Source: Batkoa obscura (taxonomy: Eukaryota > Entomophthoromycota > Entomophthoromycetes > Entomophthorales > Batkoaceae). Taken from it: 64,000 nt of DNA. Of the stretch, positions 1 to 11,301 are shown in pieces. The stretch is from NCBI GenBank assembly GCA_030770535.1, contig JASVEC010000024.1:124001-188000 (forward strand), read 5' to 3'. Position numbers and translations under genes: made by a program. The notes beneath the pieces are model-generated. The model saw only the letters and a program-made list of their open reading frames with translations, ran no database searches and was not told the DNA's origin. Each line of letters begins with the position of its first letter. Position 1 is the first letter of the stretch.

Positions 1-240
1 ATTATATGTTTGTCTATTTAAACCTCTTGTACGTATATCATCTAGTATTGAAGTCACGCTAGGATTCCTTTGGTTTCCTGAAGATAAGTATGGATGAGTT
101 GCGCTTGTTCTGGACCTATCTCTAGAATTATTTCTAGATGGCCTTTGGGGCCCACCTGACCCTTGGTTTGAATCTTGTCTAGAATTTGAATCATTGTTTT
201 CTTCTTCACGTTCGCCTAAGCCTGAAAAAGTTTGACCCAT
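1..240 (-). CDS. N-terminal part of unknown protein, possibly N-myristoylated (partial)
   Basis: The minus strand is open from an ATG at 240 to the left edge, giving the first 80 residues; the rest lies outside the window. The protein starts MGQTFSG, which fits the N-myristoylation pattern MGxxxS, so membrane anchoring is possible. The segment is polar and probably disordered, rich in N, S, R, Q and G, and ends in a more ordered stretch (TSILDDIRTRGLNRQTYN). No domain is visible and I do not recognise the family. Codon use and composition look like coding DNA rather than the flanking AT-rich spacer. The following 3 kb upstream is gene-poor. Confidence 0.6.
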   Translation of the reverse strand, partial: MGQTFSGLGEREEENNDSNSRQDSNQGSGGPQRPSRNNSRDRSRTSATHPYLSSGNQRNPSVTSILDDIRTRGLNRQTYN

Positions 241-1844
241 AATGAACTTATATGAACTAAAATATGCCTTTTATTAATTTAAATATACACTCGAACGATA
301 TATAGGTTTATGAAGGATGTAAATTAGTAGCATAGAGGGTAATAAACTCACTTTAAATTTTTATGTGGGGGATTGTATTTAAAAAGTTTATAAAATATAA
401 TGACTACCATTGTTTAAATACATGCCTTTATGTATCTGATTGGTTTAAGCAATTTTTAAAGTTCAAACCTTCCAATCATATTCATATCTATATCACATTT
501 ATGCTTTATTGAATCTCATTAAATTATGCCTAAAATAATTTTAGCTGTCATGAATCAAATCAAGCTAAAAATTGTTGCAGCTCTTTTGTGACTTCATTAA
601 TTTCTCATTTGAAAAATAAACTTATCAAATTCAGTTAAAATACACAAAACCTATGTTTAAAAATTAGCCATACAAATATTTTAATTACAAAAACCACTGC
701 TAAAAAATTTGAGCAAGAGTTGTATCAGCTGAAAAGTCATATTTCTATAAACCTATTTTGTCTGTGTTTGTAATTTGCTATATAAAAAGCTTGCATCATT
801 TTAATAAATATCGATTTTTTATGAGAATAGCTAATCTTTTATATTGCTTAGTTAAGAAAATACATAGATAGTAAGATTATTAATAACATATAATTTAAAA
901 TCCATACATTGATTTTATATTATATTATTAAAACAGATATTTAAGAACGAGTGTTTTAGCAGAAATGGATGAATTTGTTAACGTATATGCTATTAAGATA
1001 TTTGAAAATAAAAGTTGATATTTTAATGAAGAACCATAGTTACTAACTCTTGATTAAAATTTATTTAATCGTTTAGGATGAATAAGCAAGTTACTTTGTC
1101 GTCGAAAATAATTGTTTAGATCAGCTTTAAAAGCAGTACAGTATTAATATATCATATCTAAAAAAACCAAAAGGCTTAGTTGTAATCTCATCTAATGTTT
1201 TTGATTTCAATTACAACAAACCATACGATATTATGTGATAAAATGGTCTTTTTCTTTTATGTATAAAAATAATTTTATTATTTTTTTCATTTCTATTACT
1301 AATACACAATTATCTATTTTCACGAAAATAAAATATTTGGCATACATTTCAATTAAGTGAAGATCTTGATAAAGTGGAAAGATACTTGCAGCATTTTTAA
1401 ATAAAATATAATAACTAAATAGCAATAATACTTATTAAAAAATTCCACTAATAAAAAATAAAGCTATAAGATAAGGTTATTCAATACATATAGTATTATA
1501 AATTTTATAGTATTTTTAAAAATTTTATAATTATTTTAAATTTGAAACATTTTAATTAATTTTAGTTTTATTACTTTTTTATTTTCTTACACAGTTCTTA
1601 AAAGTAAATAAATTAATATAACAACTTTATATATTAATAATTAAATTATTATAATCATATTTATTTTAGTAATTTTTAAATATAAATAAAATAAATAAAA
1701 AATGTAAAGATTATTTATAAATTTTATAAAGTCTATTTAAAGTTTCAAATCAGTATTTAAAATTATATACTATAGGACGTGAAAAATGTTATAAAATTTT
1801 TATCAGTTAAAAAGCTGATTTATCATAATAAACCAAACATTATA

Positions 1845-2048
1845 TGGGGATGTATTTTGTGTTTAAGAATTAGACTAATAGTTTTTCCGCTCAAATAGTG
1901 CTTAAAAGCTAAAAAAGTGATGAAGCTAAAAAAACTTTCATATTTTCATATGGTAAAAGTTTTTTAGCTTCATCACTTTTTTAGCTTTTAAGCACTATTT
2001 GAGCGGAAAAACTATTAGTCTAATTCTTAAACACAAAATACATCCCCA
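1845..2048. mobile_element. Palindromic MITE (inverted-dimer form of the TGGGGATGT family)
   Basis: About 89 nt beginning TGGGGATGTATTTTGTG is followed, after a spacer of about 26 nt, by its exact reverse complement ending in ACATCCCCA. The flanks are TA on both sides, consistent with a TA target duplication. Each arm matches the ~100-bp copies found elsewhere in the window, so this is the foldback form of that family. It has no coding capacity. Confidence 0.9.
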
Positions 2049-2175
2049 TATATATAATATAAAACAAAAAGGAGTAAAGAGGGCAAAAGCCAATTATTTA
2101 CCTTCAAAAATTAGTCAAAAGGATAAGATACTTAACTATTTTATTTGTATAGATATTTGACAGTCAAACTTATAT

Positions 2176-2275
2176 TGGGATGTATTTTGTGTTTAAGAAT
2201 TTTACTAACAAATTTTCCGTTCAAGTGTTCAAATAGTGCTTAAAATGGAAAAGTAATGAGGTTAAAATACTCCCA
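2176..2275. mobile_element. MITE copy, degenerate
   Basis: Starts TGGGATGTATTTTGTG and ends ACTCCCA, with the family core (AAGAATTTTACTAACA, then TTAAAATGGAAAAGTAATGA). It lies 127 bp from the palindromic copy and is clearly older. Confidence 0.75.
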
Positions 2276-3154
2276 TATATTAGCTAAAATATTTGAATAA
2301 GAACAATTATTTAGTCTGAGCTAAAAAATCAACTAGTAATAAATTTAAAGTGTTAGCTAGTAATTTAAGTTAACTCTAAAATCCTTATAGAAACTATTAT
2401 TTTTTTAATAAAAAAAGGTATATCTCGAATATTCACCATTAACCACTTTTAGAGCCATAGTTAGATCTGATTATAATTAGGAGCTATAGTGGTAAGGTTT
2501 TATAGAATTTGAGCTTTAAAAATATTATGAATTGTATAGTATTATATGTGTTAAATAACCTTACCTTTTATAGCTTCATTTTTTACTAATAGAATTTTTT
2601 AACAAGTATTGTTGTTATTATATTAATACAAGAATACTTAAAACAACTCTTTGCTTCATTAAGATCTCTGCTTGATTGAGATTTATATTAAAACCAGTTA
2701 AATTTTTATATCCAATTACATTTAAACATTCAAAAGTTAAAGTAAGAATTGTATACTTTGAATATTTGATAAATACATGTAATATAAAACAAAAATCTAA
2801 AAATAGGTAATGATAAATGCATGTCCAAGTGAAAGTGTTTGGTAACAATGCTTGGTAAAGACTTGTCTAATTTTAAAATACTTCAAAAAAACCGTAAATT
2901 AGATTAAAAAACAATTGTGGCTTATTTTTTAAAGGATTAGCACTTTACTTCAGATTTAAAAAAAGTAACTAATTTTAGATAAAATTTTAGTGCTAGTAGT
3001 ATTAGTATTAGTATTAGGAGTAAAGTTAGTATTAATTTTAGCATCTTTATTTTAAAATTTGTCACCTGTTTATTTATGAAATAAGAGTTAATTCTTGATT
3101 TTTTTTTTACTAAAACATTAGCTTAGTTAAATAATTCATTTATCTTATACATAC

Positions 3155-3235
3155 CTTTAAAGTTAACTTGGCTTCTGTTTCAGAAAGTAATATTTCCATC
3201 ACTGTTTGGAAATTGGATGTTAAAAAACGGATCAT
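3155..3235 (-). other. Possible first coding exon of an unidentified gene
   Basis: An ATG at 3235 opens 27 codons that look protein-like (MIRFLTSNFQTVMEILL followed by SETEAKLTLK) and run exactly into a strong donor, GTATGT, at 3154. The exon is 85 bp from the start of the divergent gene at 3320. I could not find a convincing second exon: a splice to 3102 gives only a hydrophobic leucine/isoleucine-rich tail that overlaps a simple repeat. It may be a real short gene, a relic or chance. Confidence 0.25.
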
Positions 3236-3319
3236 AGTGTTGTAAATATTAAATAAAATAATATTTAGCATTAAGGATCAACAGTATATAAACTAAATCG
3301 TTAAGTCATTAAAATTTAA

Positions 3320-4189
3320 ATGTCGATTATTTCTTCAAAAGCAAAACAGTCATTAAAAATAGTAAAAAAGTACCGACCATGGATTAACAAAAAAGAAATT
3401 CTATATACCGTACCTGCTATATTATGGTTATTAATGAATATATATTTTGTTTACTTGGGTATCTCGGTAGCAGATAAAGTGAATCGATTCAATTATTTAC
3501 CAAAAGATCAAAAGATATTATTGATCGATCCATTATTAGAAGCTCTCTCTGAAGAATTCAAACAAACTACGCTACCAAAAGATATATCAGATATATTAGT
3601 AAGGGTTGCACTTTTATTAGTTATTGCAAGGATGATTTTAGGTGGGAAAATAACTTTATTGTTAGCACGAAGGCTATCCTATTTAATAGGATTTCTTTAT
3701 TTGTTAAGAATTCCGTTTATGATGATGACTTTATTTCCAAATCCTTTATTGGACTGTATTCCTGATATAAATCCAAATATTTTTGAAAATAGCCTTGAGT
3801 TGTTATTTCAGCAGAAAGCGTCTTGTGGAGACTTAATGTTCTCTGGTCATACCGTTATGTTTATGATATCTTCTTTAGTTTGGATAGATTACCCGGTTGC
3901 AAAAATGGGGATAGCAAGGATACTTATTACAGTTATAATTTTAACATATGGTATACTTAGTATATTAAGTTTAATTGCATCTTCTTATCATTATACTATT
4001 GATGTTGTAGTATCCGTTATTATGTGTTTGACTACTTGGAAGTTATATCATTTCCTTGTCCAAAGTAAATACTTTGATGATACCTGGTATGGTAGATTTT
4101 TCTTATTTATTGATCAAGAGCAATATATGTTACTGTATAAAAAACACAATCATATATTACCCATGTATCACAATACTCTAGCTAGTTAA
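3320..4189 (+). CDS. Sphingomyelin-synthase-like PAP2 (PAP2_C) membrane enzyme
   Basis: Single-exon gene of 289 residues. The predicted enzyme would transfer a phospho-headgroup from a phospholipid to ceramide at Golgi-type membranes. The family signature is clear: CGDLMFSGHT at residues 169-178 (motif D3) and HYTIDV at 224-229 (motif D4), giving the catalytic triad H177, H224 and D228. Hydrophobic segments near 29-47, 93-108, 115-137, 176-190, 198-221 and 228-245 fit the six-helix topology. The length is slightly short for sphingomyelin synthases, and no SAM domain is present. Fungi normally make inositol phosphorylceramide with Aur1, a different family, so the headgroup used here cannot be inferred. 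The start is the first ATG in frame. Confidence 0.85.
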   Translation: MSIISSKAKQSLKIVKKYRPWINKKEILYTVPAILWLLMNIYFVYLGISVADKVNRFNYLPKDQKILLIDPLLEALSEEFKQTTLPKDISDILVRVALLLVIARMILGGKITLLLARRLSYLIGFLYLLRIPFMMMTLFPNPLLDCIPDINPNIFENSLELLFQQKASCGDLMFSGHTVMFMISSLVWIDYPVAKMGIARILITVIILTYGILSILSLIASSYHYTIDVVVSVIMCLTTWKLYHFLVQSKYFDDTWYGRFFLFIDQEQYMLLYKKHNHILPMYHNTLAS

Positions 4190-4620
4190 GATAGCTCATA
4201 TAAAAGGAGGTAGTTATAAATTAAAATTGATAGATACAATAGGGAACCTTAGCTAATATTTAGAATTATCTTTTATTGACAAATAGGGTTTTATGAGATT
4301 TTTGTAGTTCTAATGTAAATGCGTGTTCCCTAAAGCGATTTTAATTATGCCATATTTATCATAATGTGAAGTTATAAGTGTAATTTCATACATTATCTAA
4401 TTTCGCCCATTTGTTTTTTAAGGAGCTTTAAAAGCAGTCATAATGTTCTAAAAATAAAATCATTGGCTAAAAATAGTTTTTGATTCAATCAGAAGTGATT
4501 GAATTGATTAGAGGAATGAGGCTCTAAAAGGACTCGAAGCAAAGTCATGAAACTAATCTCTTTTATAATTAATTTGAATAGTAATAAAAACAGTTTGTAA
4601 AATATAATTTAATATAATTA
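4190..4620 (+). other. Spacer between PAP2_C and rhomboid genes
   Basis: 431 bp of AT-rich DNA that should contain the 3' end of the PAP2_C gene and the promoter of the rhomboid gene. I see no ORF, repeat or RNA gene in it. Confidence 0.5.
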
Positions 4621-5897
4621 ATGTATAACAATAATCAAAATCATAATAATAACCATCATAATTATAATAATGGTTATTCAAATCAACCTTATTCTTCTCA
4701 TCATGAAGAATATATAATGACTAGTAAAGATGAGCAAAATAATTATTACACAGCTCCAGCAAACGCACCACTTCCTTCTCATGTCAAAAGTGCAAGAATA
4801 TCTCAAAGTCCATTGATCAATCCAGAAAGTTTAACACCAAATAGAATATTTAAAAGTAATAACACTTCTTACCGCCCTTATTTTACTTATATTGTTACTT
4901 TGGCTCAAGTTGCAGTTTTTATTTATCAATTAGTAAATATGTATAACTTAACTGGTTCTGTTATTCAAACACAACCCTTTTTTAATTATTTAATTGGTCC
5001 TTCACCTGAAGTAATTAGTTTTTTAGTTTATTATTAATATAGTTCAATAATTGTATTGATTTAGGTATTAATTAACCAAGGAGCACGTTTTATCCCGTGT
5101 ATGAAACCTGACTTAGAAACTAAAGCACAATTTCCATGCCCAACCACATCAAGTTCTTTAACACCATCCAGTTGTAGTTTACAAGATTTATGTGGGATAT
5201 CTACTTTTAGTAATAATATTCCAGATCAATGGTACCGATTCATTACCCCAATCTTTTTGCATGGTGGTGTTGTTCATATCTTATTAAATTTATTATCTCA
5301 AATGTCCATATCTTCTAATTTAGAAGCCAAATATGGACCATTTCGATTATTTTTTGTTTATTTTGCTTCAGGTATTGGGGGTAATTTATTAGGGTCTAAC
5401 TTAGCTTTAACTAAAACTTGTAAGTTTTTTATATTTAATAGTTTATACTTTATAGTAATATTAATTTTATAGCTTCTGTTGGTGCTTCTGGTGCTATTTT
5501 TGGATTAATTGCATGTGATTTATTAGATCTATTATTATATTGGGATCATGTATTATCTCCATGGTGTGAATTATTAAAAGTTGTATTATGTATTATAGTA
5601 TCATTTGCTTTAGGACTTATTCCCATAGTAGATAATTTTGCTCATATTGGTGGGTTTGTAACTGGATTATTAGCAGGTGGTACTGTTATGTTATCTCATC
5701 GTCATCCTACTTCTAAACGTAAAGTCACTTGGGGATTTCTTATTTTTATGATGGTATTATCATTAATACTTTTAATTGTATTTTATTATTTTACAATTAA
5801 TGGATTTTATACTCAAAATTGGCTACAAAATTGCCCAAATTGCAAATATTTGAATTGTGTACCAATTGCTGGATTATGCGATAAGTTTTCAGTTTAA
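4621..5897 (+). CDS. Rhomboid-family intramembrane serine protease
   Basis: Three exons, 4621-5010, 5065-5419 and 5473-5897, give 389 residues. Both junctions use GTAA donors and TAG acceptors and restore conserved sequence. The N-terminal ~75 residues are an N/H/Y/S-rich disordered cytosolic tail. Exon 2 opens with VLINQGARFIPCMK, the fungal rhomboid insert. The catalytic dyad is visible: GASG with S254 in the exon 3 start, and H306 in NFAHIGGF. The loop residues WYRFITPIFLHGGVVHILLN (WR-type motif and HxxxN) are also present. At least six membrane helices plus a further C-terminal one (around 330-355) and a cysteine-rich tail give the 6+1 form typical of secretase rhomboids. It likely cleaves membrane proteins in the Golgi or plasma membrane. 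It is convergent with INTS6, with 71 nt between the stop codons. Confidence 0.92.
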
Positions 5898-5968
5898 ATT
5901 CAAATTCAAGTAATTAACATAAAAATGAGAATAATAATAAATAATATAATATAATATAATATTTTATT

Positions 5969-8900
5969 TTAATCTTTTAAATTTTTAATATTTAAAGATA
6001 ATGATTTCTTTTTTAATCTAGTAGCTTGTTTAACTAAATTACTTTTTAATAAATTCTTATCCATTTTAGTATAATTGGAATTATTTAGGACATTTTCAAT
6101 TTGTAATAAAATTTTATTGTCATCTTCATCTAATAATAAAAATAAAGAATTAATAAATAAATATTAATTAGTCAATTACCTTCAACCATCATTTGATGTA
6201 ATTGATTTTTTAATTGAGTTATTGGTATTTCTAATGTAGATTCTCTAGAAGTTTCCATTATCTCTTCATTCTTTAATTCTTTTATATCCTCTTTTTTTCC
6301 CCTTATATTGTCCTCTTTTTCATCCTCGTTTTTATTTTCTTTCTTTAATTCGTACTTTTCTTGTTTACTTTCTGTTGATAAAGTAATTAAATTGTCCATA
6401 TTATTTTTATTGTCCTCATTTCCAATCTCATCTTTTTCATTTAATTTGTTTTCATCAACTTGTATTAATTCTTCCAAGCTCTCATTTAACGTCGCCAGTT
6501 TCTCCTCTGTTATTAAAGGGGATAGCACAGGTACTTCTGGATTTTTCAAATACTTATCCGATGGTGAAGCTAGGCCATCCGTTTCTAAATCTAATGAATA
6601 TTCGGATCCAAATTCCGTTTCTGATACTAAATCTAAGGATTCCACATCAAACAGTTTTGGTAATTTAAAAGATAATTGTTGAGTGGAATTCGAAGTTATT
6701 GAACGTCTACGGATTTTGACACTTTTTCTCTTTTTTTCTTGAATTTCATTAATACTACGTACTCCCATAGCAAAATTACCATCCGGCACAGGTGTATATT
6801 TATTTCTCTATAGTAAAAATAGTTAAATTGAATTAACAATATTAAATTTTATTAAATTTATAATTGAATTAAGGAAAACTTACAAATAAATTACCAAATG
6901 CATTTTCTTTTCTTTTTCTAGCTTGTTCTTCTGTTTCAATAGCATTTCTTAATCGTTGACTTTCTACTCTTTCCTCATCAAATTGCGCTAATGATTCATC
7001 AAATTTACTAATTAAATTAGGTATAAAAGCTAATAAAGAAAAGAATCTATTAAATTTATAATTTCACATGAATCAATTTTTTAAAACTTACGAAATTCAG
7101 GTCCAACAATAGGTGCTTCTGCTCCTGACATAGCTAATTTAAATAACAATTTTTCTCGATATAATGAAGATAATATTTTTTCTCTTGAAATTTTATTTAT
7201 ATCTTCAATAAAGCTTAATGGCATTGGTTTAATCATTTCACTTGCTCTTAACGTAATCTTCTCATTACGCTTATAATATTCTTCAATTGCCTAAAATAAG
7301 ATTTTATTTATTTGTTTTTGTATTGTAGTAGAATATTTATAAATTACTCTCTTAGTTACTTCTTTTAATTTAATATGCAAATGGGTTTCCGATGGTTTAA
7401 CTGGAGTGTATGAAGGTAAATAAATATTAAAATAATAAATTAGAATAGTTTCATAGTGCTAATTAAATTTAATATAATTAATTAGTTATAATAGAGTTAT
7501 AATAGAATAAATAAATTTACTTGTTGATAATAACTTGGACATTTGACCATGAATTTTCTAGCTTCTTCTTCCCATTTCTTCATAGCATTACGATTAGGTT
7601 CATATAAATTAGTTCTTGGTACAAGACCTTATAATAAATTTATAAATTTATATTTTTTATTTACAATTAATTTTATATACAAAATAAATTATATTATTAC
7701 TTACTTAATACTTTAAATAGCTCTTTAAAATTAAAACCTAAAATAATTAGAAATGCTTCATATTTAAATTGTGGTTTAGTAAATTGAAATTTTTGATATC
7801 CTCCTTTTGAACTATCATAATTAGGTGCCATTCGACTTAAATAGCCAATTATGGGATAATCTTCATATTTAGAACTTCCACTGACATAAATCTAAATTAA
7901 ATAAAATTATTATTATTATTATATTTATTAATTCGATTATTTAATTAAAGTTGAAATATTACTGGCCAACAATCTTCTAATTTGGTATTATCAATAAATT
8001 CTTCCACTAGACTGGACCTTGGTAAAACATATGAATCATATGGATACCTTGCATCTGGAGCTATTGCTTCCATTTTTTTCTTTTCATAAGTTAACGTAGG
8101 AATAGCTTTTCTTACTAACTAATATAATATACTTTAATCATTTCTTATTATTTTACTATTTTATTATAATAAATAATTTACCCAATTAGGCATCATATTA
8201 TCATGCCATTGATCATCAGGAATTGGATGAGGATATTGTCCAATGTGATTATTTCGATGAAAATGAATAATTTGTAAACAATTTTTTCGATCTTGAGGAT
8301 CTTTAATTATATTAATTATTAATTTGTACTATTATTATTTATTATTTATTATCATTATAAAATTAACTTACTATCTTTATCAATAAAATCAACTAATAAA
8401 CCATGATCCAATAACTTATTAGTTCTTCTATACTCGTATTTAATTTGTTCAATTTGAGAAGTTAAACAAGCTTTTAAATCCATCATGCTACTTAATGTTG
8501 TTACTGAACCTATTATTTTTGAATTACAATTAGTACCATTTTAAAAATTAATAACAATAACTGATAATTCACCTCCTCTAGGAATAGCAAACTTCTCCAA
8601 ACATTCTTTGTAATGTCCTTTTTCTAAATTATGCCATTTCAACTGAAATATAGAAAATCGCATATCCGCAAAGAAGTCACCTTCATAATAATTACTTCCT
8701 GGTACATTAATACCATTGATTTCATTTCGGAAATTCTAAAAAATAAACAGGAAGGTACGAATGAATTACTTTAATACGAAATGTGTAACTTTCAATAATT
8801 ACCAAATCCCCATCATTTAAAGGTAATGGTGGCCCATAACCTGTAAAAAAAGCAGTAAATGAACGGGTTTTACTATAAGGTGCACGGCCCTAAAAGTATT

Positions 8901-9471
8901 ATTATTGTTCCTTTCTTTTTCTTATTGTACTAAGCTTGTGATTGATTTATACTTACCTCCCCCAATTTTTCAAACCCATATCTTAATCGAAATAATAATG
9001 CATATTCATAAGCTGCTTTTAAAGCTGCTTTTAAATTAAATGTATCTTTAGCTTCCACTTTAAATAATTTTTTAAAAAATTCTTTTAATCCATAATCATA
9101 GATCGTTCTAGACTAAAAGAATTAAAATTTAATTTTGATATTTTATTTTAAAATTGAAATTGAAATTGAAATCTATTGTTTACCTGTATATAAATAGGTT
9201 CTTCTTGAAATGTAACTAATACTACTTGAATATCTGAAGCTTTGGAAAATAAATGACCTTTTTCCTAATAACAAAATAGCTTCCAGTAAATAATCTTAAT
9301 TTTAAAACTGAACACTTAATTTACAGTAAATAAAAATTTAATCACTCTTTTAGAAGCATCTAAAGCAGACATACTATGTCCAAAATATTGATACATTCCC
9401 GGACTCGTATCCAAGATAAATATAGCTAACAAATCAGGCGCTTTGTCTTCACCTCGTGGCTTTTCACTCAT
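5969..9471 (-). CDS. INTS6: Integrator complex subunit 6 (INTS6) homologue
   Basis: Fifteen exons: 9325-9471, 9184-9264, 8957-9112, 8803-8889, 8573-8735, 8372-8509, 8182-8300, 7963-8118, 7705-7891, 7521-7627, 7348-7458, 7092-7290, 6884-7029, 6180-6807 and 5969-6129, giving 861 residues (human INTS6 is about 887). Phases match at every junction. The N-terminus is a von Willebrand A domain (LLAIFILDTSPGM at 14-26); the MIDAS reads DTSPG, not DxSxS, so metal binding may be altered. Later blocks resemble human INTS6: VPGSNYYEGDFFADMRFSIF, PHPIPDDQWH, and SYVLPRSSLVEEFI before CWPIYVSGSSKYEDYPIIGYL. The C-terminal LKNQLHQ...ATRLKKKSLSL block matches the INTS6 C-terminal domain, after a charged disordered region. 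INTS6 links the Integrator RNA endonuclease to PP2A in transcription attenuation. Dikarya are thought to lack Integrator, so this is phylogenetically informative. Confidence 0.88.
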
Positions 9472-9705
9472 TATTTTGGAATGGGAAGTTTAAATTGTTA
9501 AAAAAGATAAATTTCTTTTGACTGGTTTTTTTTAGATAATTTTTTCAAGTGATTTCTATTAGTAATAATTTCCTTTTTAGGTTAATCTAATATCAATGAC
9601 GCCAGAAGCATTTGAGAGAATTTCAATTTCTTAACATGAAAAGTATTTAAATTTTGATTCCTTTCTTTTATTTTCTTATCATTTTTAGACAATTGAAATT
9701 AAATA
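9472..9705. promoter_or_regulatory. Shared divergent promoter region of INTS6 and the membrane-protein gene
   Basis: Only 234 bp separate the two start codons (9471 minus, 9706 plus), so both promoters must lie here or overlap. The sequence is AT-rich with pyrimidine tracts. No specific factor site can be named. Confidence 0.5.
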
Positions 9706-11201
9706 ATGACAATCCCAATGCACTCTTCAGTTAATTATAATACATTCGGAAATACAAACGCAGATATAATAAATATAAGTACTTATAAACCGAGTATAAC
9801 TTTGGATGGGAAAATAATAACCATTTTATTTAACTTTTATAAAATTATATTCACTATAATATCCATCTTCGAGCCCATATTCGAACTTTATTATCCGTTA
9901 ATAGTATGTTATTATTCAAAAAGAAAAGTAAGTTTTATTATAATAACTAATTTTCATCGATAGTAAATAGTTTCAATTTAATATCTAGCTTTCTACTCAA
10001 GGTAATTAACACCTTTTAATTATTAACTCATATAATAATCTCAATAATTTCATTTTTAGATTCTCAATCTTTATTAACTTTCATAATAAATAATCAGTTA
10101 TTATTTAACTGTTTAAAACCAATGATGAGAATTAGAAATAAGGAAGAGGAAGATAATACGAATGGACTTTCTTTATTAGCTACTGTTATGATAGCTATGG
10201 GATTCTCTATAGTTTTAGGATTTAGTTTTTGGTTCTTATTCGAAGAAAGGGATTCAGTGGGAAGTATGATCGTTTTTGGGACTTTAGTAATTCAATGGTT
10301 ATATCAATCAAGTAAGAAGTGTTTAAATGAAAATGGTAAGGTTTTATAATTAGTTTCTATTTATATAGTATATATTTAATAATTATTATTCTTAGATAAT
10401 CAACAAGAGCTATTTTTTTTAACATTATTTTCAGTTTTAATTAATGGGACATTAATTTCTATTATGCTCGAAAGTTTTCATTGGAATTTAATAGGCTTTA
10501 CAACAATTTATGTGACATTGTATTTAGTCAATTTGAGTATTTTGTTGCTATATATTTATATTGAAAATTATTTCATTTTAAAAAAAATCTTAGTGAATTA
10601 TGAAGGTATCAAATCAATAATTAGTAGGAATAAGAGTGGTAATTTACTTTTTATTCAATAATAATGAATATTTATTAATTTTGTTTATTAACAGTATTAA
10701 TAGCTTCAATAAATAATTATTTAAATTATCTCATTATTAATAGTACATTAATAATAACAGAAACAATGAATCAAAATTTCAATTTATTACACCAATATTT
10801 AATTTTTACAATTTGGTTGAATGAAATAATGACAATTAAATATTCCGCTATTAAACATCAGTTAGTTTTATTTTACATTTATTTTACAATAACAGTCACT
10901 TATTTTAATTTAAATTTAATTAATTATTTGATTTTTTTACCTTGGTTAATTACTTTAGTAAGTTAACTATTTATTTAAGATAAAATAAAATTGATTTTTA
11001 TATTAGTATTTCAATACCAAATCTATAACTGATATTAGTCTACCATGGTATTTTAAATTAAGCGAAACTTTATTATCCCTATTATTCCTTCTTTTTATAA
11101 ATATTTCAATAATTTATTATTATCTAAGTCAAAATTTTATACTCATCTGGCTTTATCTAGGTTTTTATTCTATACTCTACTATTTAATTAATAATGTTTA
11201 A
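9706..11201 (+). CDS. Unknown polytopic membrane protein
   Basis: Six exons, 9706-9927, 9989-10001, 10060-10335, 10396-10638, 10695-10957 and 11007-11201, give 403 residues. Exon 2 is a 13-nt microexon (encoding LSTQ plus one base), needed to keep the frame. Donors are mostly GTAAGT/GTAATT and acceptors TAG/CAG. Eight or more hydrophobic segments are visible: residues about 37-70, 120-140, 146-162, 178-200, 205-225, 290-330 and two near the C-terminus. A short charged loop (MRIRNKEEEDNTNG) follows the first hairpin. I see no catalytic or transporter motif and do not recognise the family. The exon 4 donor could instead be at 10605 (GTATCA); I chose 10639 because GTAATT and the 56-nt intron fit the local pattern. 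Confidence 0.65.
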
Positions 11202-11301
11202 CATTAATGACAGTAAATAAAGAATAATTCTTTTGAATTTTTATTTTTTATTCATTTTTAACAATCATATATATTTAACTATTATCATTTTATATATTTT
11301 T

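Larger units (their letters stand above)
241..3319. other. Long gene-poor spacer
   Basis: AT-rich spacer with no convincing gene. It holds two MITE copies (1845-2048 and 2176-2275) and a short TAGTATTAG-type simple repeat near 2995-3035. A possible 27-codon first exon on the minus strand (3155-3235) is listed separately. Open frames at 1231-1425 and 2618-2848 are low-complexity chance ORFs. Confidence 0.6.

Noticed and set aside
1231-2848. Short minus-strand ORFs in the left spacer
   Set aside because: Isoleucine/leucine/tyrosine-rich frames typical of AT-rich noncoding DNA, with no splice-consistent extension.
6308-6682. 124-codon ORF antisense to INTS6 exon 14
   Set aside because: Serine/phenylalanine-rich mirror of the acidic, lysine-rich INTS6 linker; the INTS6 frame aligns to its family on both sides.
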